DNA of 64,000 nt from Pimelobacter simplex (GTDB taxonomy: Bacteria; Actinomycetota; Actinomycetes; Propionibacteriales; Nocardioidaceae). The stretch covers positions 196,048 to 260,047 of the forward strand of contig NZ_FOUK01000006.1 in the NCBI RefSeq assembly GCF_900114845.1. The letters run 5' to 3'. Positions 59,941 through 64,000 of this stretch are shown here, one piece after another. The notes beneath the pieces were generated by a model. That model was not told where the DNA came from. It saw nothing but the letters and a program-made list of their open reading frames with translations, and did not search any database. Positions within the stretch are counted from its first letter, which is position 1. Each line of letters begins with the position of its first letter. A program made the position numbers and the translations under genes.

Positions 59941-61185
59941 TCAACCGCGGGCCAGCACCTCGGGGCCGAGCCAGCGGCAGGCGATGAGGGCGAGCTCGAG
60001 GTCGAGCCGGTCCTCCCCCAGCGGCTTGCCGCGGGCCTCGACCGCGCGGTCGACCCGGTACTTCACGGTGTTCTTGTGCAGGTGCACGCGGGCCGCGGTG
60101 GCGACATAGCTCTCCCGCTCCTCGACGAAGGCGAGCAGCGTCTCGCGCAGCCGGGCGGCGCCCTCGGAGTCGTCGGCGAGGTCGCCGAGGGTGCCGCGGA
60201 CCATCCGGCGAGTGGTCGGCAGGTCGCGCGCGAGGAGGGCGGCGGCGCGCACGGTCGGGTCGTCGTACGCGATGACGTGACCGGCGGGGTGCTGGCCGAG
60301 CTGGGCCACCTCGTGGGCGGCGGCCGCGCCGAGGTGGGTGGTCCGGAAGCCGGGCTCGCCGGCCCCGGGCGAGCCGACGGCGACCGAGACGGCGGGGTCG
60401 CACCCGGCGACGACGGTCCCGACCACCCCCAGGTCGGCGTCCGCGGTGCGCCCGATGGGCACCCACGCCCAGGCGGTCTCGCGGTCGCGCGGGACGAACA
60501 GCGGGTGGCCGCCGGCCCCCAGCTGCTCGGCGATCCGGCCGACGGTCCGCTCGACGGCGGCGAGGTCACCGGCCCCGGGCGCCGTCCACAGGACGAGCCC
60601 GAGGTGGTGCTGGCGCAGGCGGTAGCCGAGGGCGGCCTCGGTAGCGGCGAGGTCGAGCCGGTCGTCGCGCAGGAGCGCGTCCACGGTCTCGCGCTGGACG
60701 GCGCTGCGGTTGGTCAGCCAGCGCTCGCGCTCGGACTGGTAGGCGCCCATCACCTCCTCGGAGACCGCGTCGACGTACACGAAGGAGGTGTCGGTGAGCA
60801 GCCGGCTCGTCTGCAGCGCCAGCAGCGGGTCCGGCACCCGGCGCTCGATCTCCTCGTAGGCCCAGCGCAGGATGAGCTGCTGCCCGAGCCGGTACGCCCG
60901 CAGCAGCGCGCTCGGCGACGTCCCGCGCTGGGCGAGCCGGCGGGCGTACTCGACCGCCGCGGCCGGGGCCTGGATGTCGGTGACCGGGACGTGCCCGCGC
61001 AGCAGGTGCGCGAGCGTCTCGAGGTTGGAGCCGGCGCTGCCGTTGAGCAGGTCGACGAGGACCGGGTCGCGGGGCAGCTCGGGGATCCGCTCGCCGAACT
61101 CGCGCACGAGGAACGCGGTCAGCTCGACCCGGCGCTCGGCCAGGAGCGCCGCGACGCCCTGCAGCTCGCTCTCCGGGTCCGGCAC
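59941..61185 (-). CDS. PucR family transcriptional regulator
   Basis: 414 residues from a GTG at 61185 with GAAGGGGGA upstream. The N-terminal part is helical (RsbRD-like by eye). A GGDEF-like middle domain lies around 165-300. The C-terminal PucR helix-turn-helix is AARVHLHKNTVKYRVDRAVE (about 375-395), with the canonical H-K-N-T-V. It is divergent from an acyl-CoA synthetase gene. Two TTGG-N9-CCAA sites in the gap are its likely targets. A lipid-linked signal is an inference from the partner genes. Confidence 0.9.
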   Translation of the reverse strand: MPDPESELQGVAALLAERRVELTAFLVREFGERIPELPRDPVLVDLLNGSAGSNLETLAHLLRGHVPVTDIQAPAAAVEYARRLAQRGTSPSALLRAYRLGQQLILRWAYEEIERRVPDPLLALQTSRLLTDTSFVYVDAVSEEVMGAYQSERERWLTNRSAVQRETVDALLRDDRLDLAATEAALGYRLRQHHLGLVLWTAPGAGDLAAVERTVGRIAEQLGAGGHPLFVPRDRETAWAWVPIGRTADADLGVVGTVVAGCDPAVSVAVGSPGAGEPGFRTTHLGAAAAHEVAQLGQHPAGHVIAYDDPTVRAAALLARDLPTTRRMVRGTLGDLADDSEGAARLRETLLAFVEERESYVATAARVHLHKNTVKYRVDRAVEARGKPLGEDRLDLELALIACRWLGPEVLARG

Positions 61186-61204
61186 GGTGCGTCCCCCTTC
61201 GTCG

Positions 61205-61221
61205 TTGGCCCCCGAGACCAA
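61205..61221. promoter_or_regulatory. TTGG-N9-CCAA site 1 in the PucR/acyl-CoA synthetase gap
   Basis: TTGG (61205-61208) and CCAA (61218-61221), extended by one more matching pair (G61204/C61222). It lies 19 bp upstream of the PucR start, so a bound protein would repress that gene. Confidence 0.5.
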
Positions 61222-61302
61222 CGGTGACGGCGGTCACGCCAGGATGCCAGAGCGGGACGGCGACCCGCCTTGGCCCCGGCGTCCCGATTCCGGCGACCGG
61301 CT

Positions 61303-61319
61303 TTGGTTCCGCGCACCAA
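61303..61319. promoter_or_regulatory. TTGG-N9-CCAA site 2 in the PucR/acyl-CoA synthetase gap
   Basis: TTGG (61303-61306) and CCAA (61316-61319), with one more inner pair (T/A). It lies 34 bp before the acyl-CoA synthetase start. The centre is 98 bp from that of site 1. Confidence 0.5.
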
Positions 61320-61353
61320 GAACACCGGCCCGGCGGAGTCCTACCGTCCCAGC

Positions 61354-62778
61354 ATGACGCTGACCTACCTGCCCTGGCACCGTCCCTCGTCGTACGACGA
61401 GCGCCCGTGCGTCCGCGACGAGCGGACCGAGCTCGACTACCGCGCGTTCGGCGCCCGCGTCGAGGCCGCGGCCGAGCACCTCGCCGCCCGGGGCGTGGGC
61501 CGCGGGTCGGTGGTCGCGGTGATGCTCCCCAACCAGGTCGAGCTGCTCGTCGCGATCATGGCCGCCTGGCGCCTCGGCGCGGCCGCGACGCCGGTCAACC
61601 CCACGTTCACCGCCGCCGAGTCGGGCCACCAGATCAGCGACGCGGGCGCCGTCCTCGTGATCGACGCCGACAACGTGGCCGAGCTGCCCACCACGCCTGC
61701 GGGCACGCTGCCGCCGGCCGAGACGGCGCCGGGCGACCTCGCGCTGCTCGTCTACACGAGCGGCTCCACCGGCCGGCCGAAGGGCGTCATGCTCGACCAC
61801 GCCAACCTCGCGGCGATGATCGCGAGCATGCGCGAGGGCATCCAGGCCGGCCCGGACGACCACTGCCTGCTCGTCCTCCCGCTCTTCCACGTCAACGCGA
61901 TCTGCGTCAGCTTCCTGACCCCGATCTCGGTGGGCGCGCAGCTGACCGTGCTGCAGCGCTTCCACCCCGTGGATTTCCTCGGTGCGATCGAGCGGTACCG
62001 GCCGACGTACTTCTCGGCGGTGCCGACGATCTACAGCCACCTCGTCGCGCTGCCTGCCGAGGTCACCGCCGACGTGAGCTCGGTGCGGTTCGCGATCTGC
62101 GGCGCGGCCCCCGCGCCGCCCGAGCTGTTCGCGGCCGCCGAGGAGAGGTTCGGCTTCCCCCTCGTCGAGGGCTACGGCCTCTCCGAGGGCACCTGCGCGT
62201 CGACCTGCAATCCCGTCGACGGCGTCCGCAAGCCGGGCACCGTCGGTCCCGCGCTGCCGGGCCAGGTCGTCGCGATCATGGCGCCCGACGGCACGCTGCT
62301 CGGCGCCGGCGAGCGCGGCGAGGTCGTCGTCAAGGGCGACAACGTGATGCGCGGCTACCTTCGCCGTCCCGAGGCCACGGCCGAGGCGCTCGGCGACGGA
62401 TGGCTCCACACCGGCGACGTCGGGATCCTCGACGACGACGGCTACCTGCGCATCGTCGACCGGATCAAGGACATGATCATCCGCGGCGGCGAGAACATCT
62501 ACCCCAAGGAGATCGAGAACGTCCTGCACGGCGGGGCGGGCGTCCTGGAGGCCGCCGTCGTCGGCGCCCCCGACCCTCTGTACGGCGAGGTGCCGGCCGC
62601 CTTCGTCTCCGCCCGCCCGGGCGCCGAGATCGACGTCGACGCGCTTCTCGCGCGGTGCCGCGAGGAGCTGACCAAGATCAAGGTCCCCGTCGCCGTGCAC
62701 GTGCTCGACGTGCTCCCCAAGAACCCCGTCGGGAAGATCGACAAGCCCGCGCTGCGGGCCCGAGTCGCAGGAGCGTGA
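61354..62778 (+). CDS. AMP-dependent acyl-CoA synthetase/ligase
   Basis: 474 residues. P-loop-like motif YTSGSTGRPKG, adenylate motif GYGLSEGTC, hinge DGWLHTGDVGILDDDGYL followed by IKDMIIRGGENIYPKEIE, and the catalytic Lys in NPVGKIDKPAL are all present. It activates a carboxylic acid (probably a fatty acid) as AMP ester and then CoA thioester. The chain is somewhat shorter at the N-terminus than long-chain synthetases. The DUF3556 gene follows 1 bp later. Confidence 0.92.
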   Translation: MTLTYLPWHRPSSYDERPCVRDERTELDYRAFGARVEAAAEHLAARGVGRGSVVAVMLPNQVELLVAIMAAWRLGAAATPVNPTFTAAESGHQISDAGAVLVIDADNVAELPTTPAGTLPPAETAPGDLALLVYTSGSTGRPKGVMLDHANLAAMIASMREGIQAGPDDHCLLVLPLFHVNAICVSFLTPISVGAQLTVLQRFHPVDFLGAIERYRPTYFSAVPTIYSHLVALPAEVTADVSSVRFAICGAAPAPPELFAAAEERFGFPLVEGYGLSEGTCASTCNPVDGVRKPGTVGPALPGQVVAIMAPDGTLLGAGERGEVVVKGDNVMRGYLRRPEATAEALGDGWLHTGDVGILDDDGYLRIVDRIKDMIIRGGENIYPKEIENVLHGGAGVLEAAVVGAPDPLYGEVPAAFVSARPGAEIDVDALLARCREELTKIKVPVAVHVLDVLPKNPVGKIDKPALRARVAGA

Positions 62779-62779
62779 C

Positions 62780-64000
62780 ATGGGATTCCTCAAGCCCGCA
62801 CCGGAGCCGATGCCGCCGGCCGAGTTCCTCGTGCTCCCCCTCCGGGAGCGGATCCGGGTGCTCAGCACCAACTGGGTGACCGCGGGCTTCAACACGCCCC
62901 GGATGCTGCACGTCGTCTACATCCTCAAGATGCTGGGCCTCTACTTCGCGGTGGGCCTGGCCATCACGTCGGCGACGACCGACCACGTCGCGTTCACCGA
63001 CCCGGGCACGTGGTTCGACAACGTCGTCGTCTACCAGAAGCTCGCGATCTGGCTGATGCTGCTCGAGGTGATCGGGCTCGGCGGCGCGTTCGGCCCGCTG
63101 TGCGGGCACTTCGTCCCGATGCTCGGCAACATCCGCTACTGGCTGCGGCCGGGGACGATCCGGATGGCCCCCTGGGGGCGGCACGTCCCGCTGACCGGGG
63201 GCGACGAGCGGACGATCGCCGACGTCCTGCTGTACGTCGCCGTGCTGGCCAGCCTCTGCTACCCCCTCCTCGTGCACGCCGACCCGGTGCCGCTGCTGCC
63301 CGCGGGCACCGGCCCGCAGGAGCTCGTCCCTCCGCTCGCGTTCGTCCCGATCCTGGTGACGATGCCGCTGATGGGCCTGCGCGACAAGGTCGTCTTCCTG
63401 GCGGCACGCTCGGAGCAGTACCTCCCGGTCATGCTGTTCTCCGCGACCTTCGGCGCGATCGTGCTCGCCGACGGCGCCTCGGCGGCCGACTTCGTCAACC
63501 TGGTCGTCGCGTTCAAGATCATCATCTGCGTGGTCTGGATCGGCGCCGGCGTCTCCAAGCTCGGCGAGCACTTCATCAACGTCGTCCCGCCGATGGTGTC
63601 CAACAGCCCGGGCCAGCTCGACGTCGTCAAGCGGCTGCACTACCGCAACGCCCCCGACGACATCCGCCCCAGCCGGCTGGCGTGGTTCATGGCGCACGTG
63701 GGCGGTACGACGGTCGAGATCATCATCCCGGTCGTGCTGCTCCTGACGACCAACGACACGATCGCGCTGCTCGGCGCCGTCGCGATGCTCGTCTTCCACG
63801 TCTACATCACCTCGACGTTCCCCCTCGCCGTCCCGCTGGAGTGGAACGTCTACTTCGGGTACATCGCGATCGTGCTCTGGGCCGGCCTCGGCGACGGCTT
63901 CCACGCATCGACGTACAACATCTGGGAGTTCTCCGAGCCCCTGCTGCTGATCCCGGTCTTCGCGCTGCTGCTGTTCGGGCCCGTCCTCGGCAACCTGCGC
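62780..64000 (+). CDS. DUF3556 transmembrane protein, incomplete at window end
   Basis: 407 codons are visible and the frame is open at the right edge. The ATG at 62780 has GGAG 7 bp upstream and lies 1 bp after the ligase stop. The protein starts MGFLKPAPEPMPPAEF, then has about eight hydrophobic segments (for example around LEVIGLGGAFGPL, LLYVAVLASLCYPLL and FKIIICVVWIGAGVSKL) with His-containing loops (GEHFINVVPP). This matches the DUF3556 family of actinobacteria, found near fatty-acid and hydrocarbon genes. Function is unknown. Pairing with an acyl-CoA ligase suggests lipid modification or uptake. Confidence 0.85.
   Translation, partial: MGFLKPAPEPMPPAEFLVLPLRERIRVLSTNWVTAGFNTPRMLHVVYILKMLGLYFAVGLAITSATTDHVAFTDPGTWFDNVVVYQKLAIWLMLLEVIGLGGAFGPLCGHFVPMLGNIRYWLRPGTIRMAPWGRHVPLTGGDERTIADVLLYVAVLASLCYPLLVHADPVPLLPAGTGPQELVPPLAFVPILVTMPLMGLRDKVVFLAARSEQYLPVMLFSATFGAIVLADGASAADFVNLVVAFKIIICVVWIGAGVSKLGEHFINVVPPMVSNSPGQLDVVKRLHYRNAPDDIRPSRLAWFMAHVGGTTVEIIIPVVLLLTTNDTIALLGAVAMLVFHVYITSTFPLAVPLEWNVYFGYIAIVLWAGLGDGFHASTYNIWEFSEPLLLIPVFALLLFGPVLGNLR

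Overview
The window is uniformly GC-rich chromosomal DNA from a high-GC actinobacterium, most likely Nocardioides or a close relative. This is inferred from the Mce operon, a SigE-type ECF sigma factor, an SCO6745-family protein, the lexA/LysM/nrdR/nrdJ neighbourhood, F420-type enzymes and actinobacterial LexA boxes. No tRNA, rRNA, CRISPR array, insertion sequence, prophage or integron was recognised. Coding is dense, with many 4-bp stop/start overlaps.

1-9.8 kb (minus strand): a Mce (mammalian cell entry) lipid-import operon. It runs from a protein that joins the ABC ATPase and the first YrbE/MlaE permease in one chain, through the second permease, to MceA-F; MceF is cut by the window edge. 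A membrane-anchored lytic transglycosylase gene lies upstream on the same strand. 9.9-14.1 kb: four secreted proteins of two unnamed families in the order B1-A1 / B2-A2, which looks like a duplicated two-gene cassette. 14.2-18.1 kb: two divergent PucR-type regulators with TTGTCA-N6-TGACAA palindromes between them; the second is translationally coupled to a P-type-ATPase-like protein that lacks the catalytic motifs.

18-24 kb: SCO6745-family protein, hemerythrin, a response-regulator/thioredoxin-reductase-like fusion, gluconate uptake and phosphorylation (GntP/GntK), a zinc-ribbon protein and a Nudix hydrolase. 24-36 kb: MarR with a divergent drug exporter, an XRE regulator, an RsrR-like Rrf2 regulator with an NmrA-type partner behind a perfect 22-bp inverted repeat, an ECF sigma/anti-sigma pair, PpnP, membrane proteins, a LysR/MFS pair and a HEAT-repeat protein.

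36-51 kb: nucleotide and DNA-damage housekeeping. This holds B12-dependent ribonucleotide reductase and NrdR, with DnaA-box-like and NrdR-box-like motifs upstream, a tandem array of a structured 67-bp repeat, a LysM division inhibitor divergent from lexA with three LexA boxes, a secreted metalloprotease, a DinG helicase, an F420-type oxidoreductase/hydrolase pair with a LysR gene, an SGNH hydrolase and HflX. 51-59 kb: PhoD-like phosphatase, MmpS-like protein, SDR dehydrogenase, DapF, a phospholipase-D-like secreted protein, and a small operon of AraC-DinB, RibD/DHFR-like and PNPOx-like genes. 59.9-64 kb: a third PucR regulator divergent from an acyl-CoA synthetase plus DUF3556 membrane protein, with two TTGG-N9-CCAA sites between them.

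The recurring theme is lipid and cell-envelope traffic (Mce importer, secreted cassettes, acyl-CoA ligase/DUF3556) under PucR-family control. The best candidates for undescribed biology are the fused Mce ATPase-permease, the duplicated secreted cassette, the degenerate P-type ATPase in a PucR operon, and two kinds of structured extragenic repeats.
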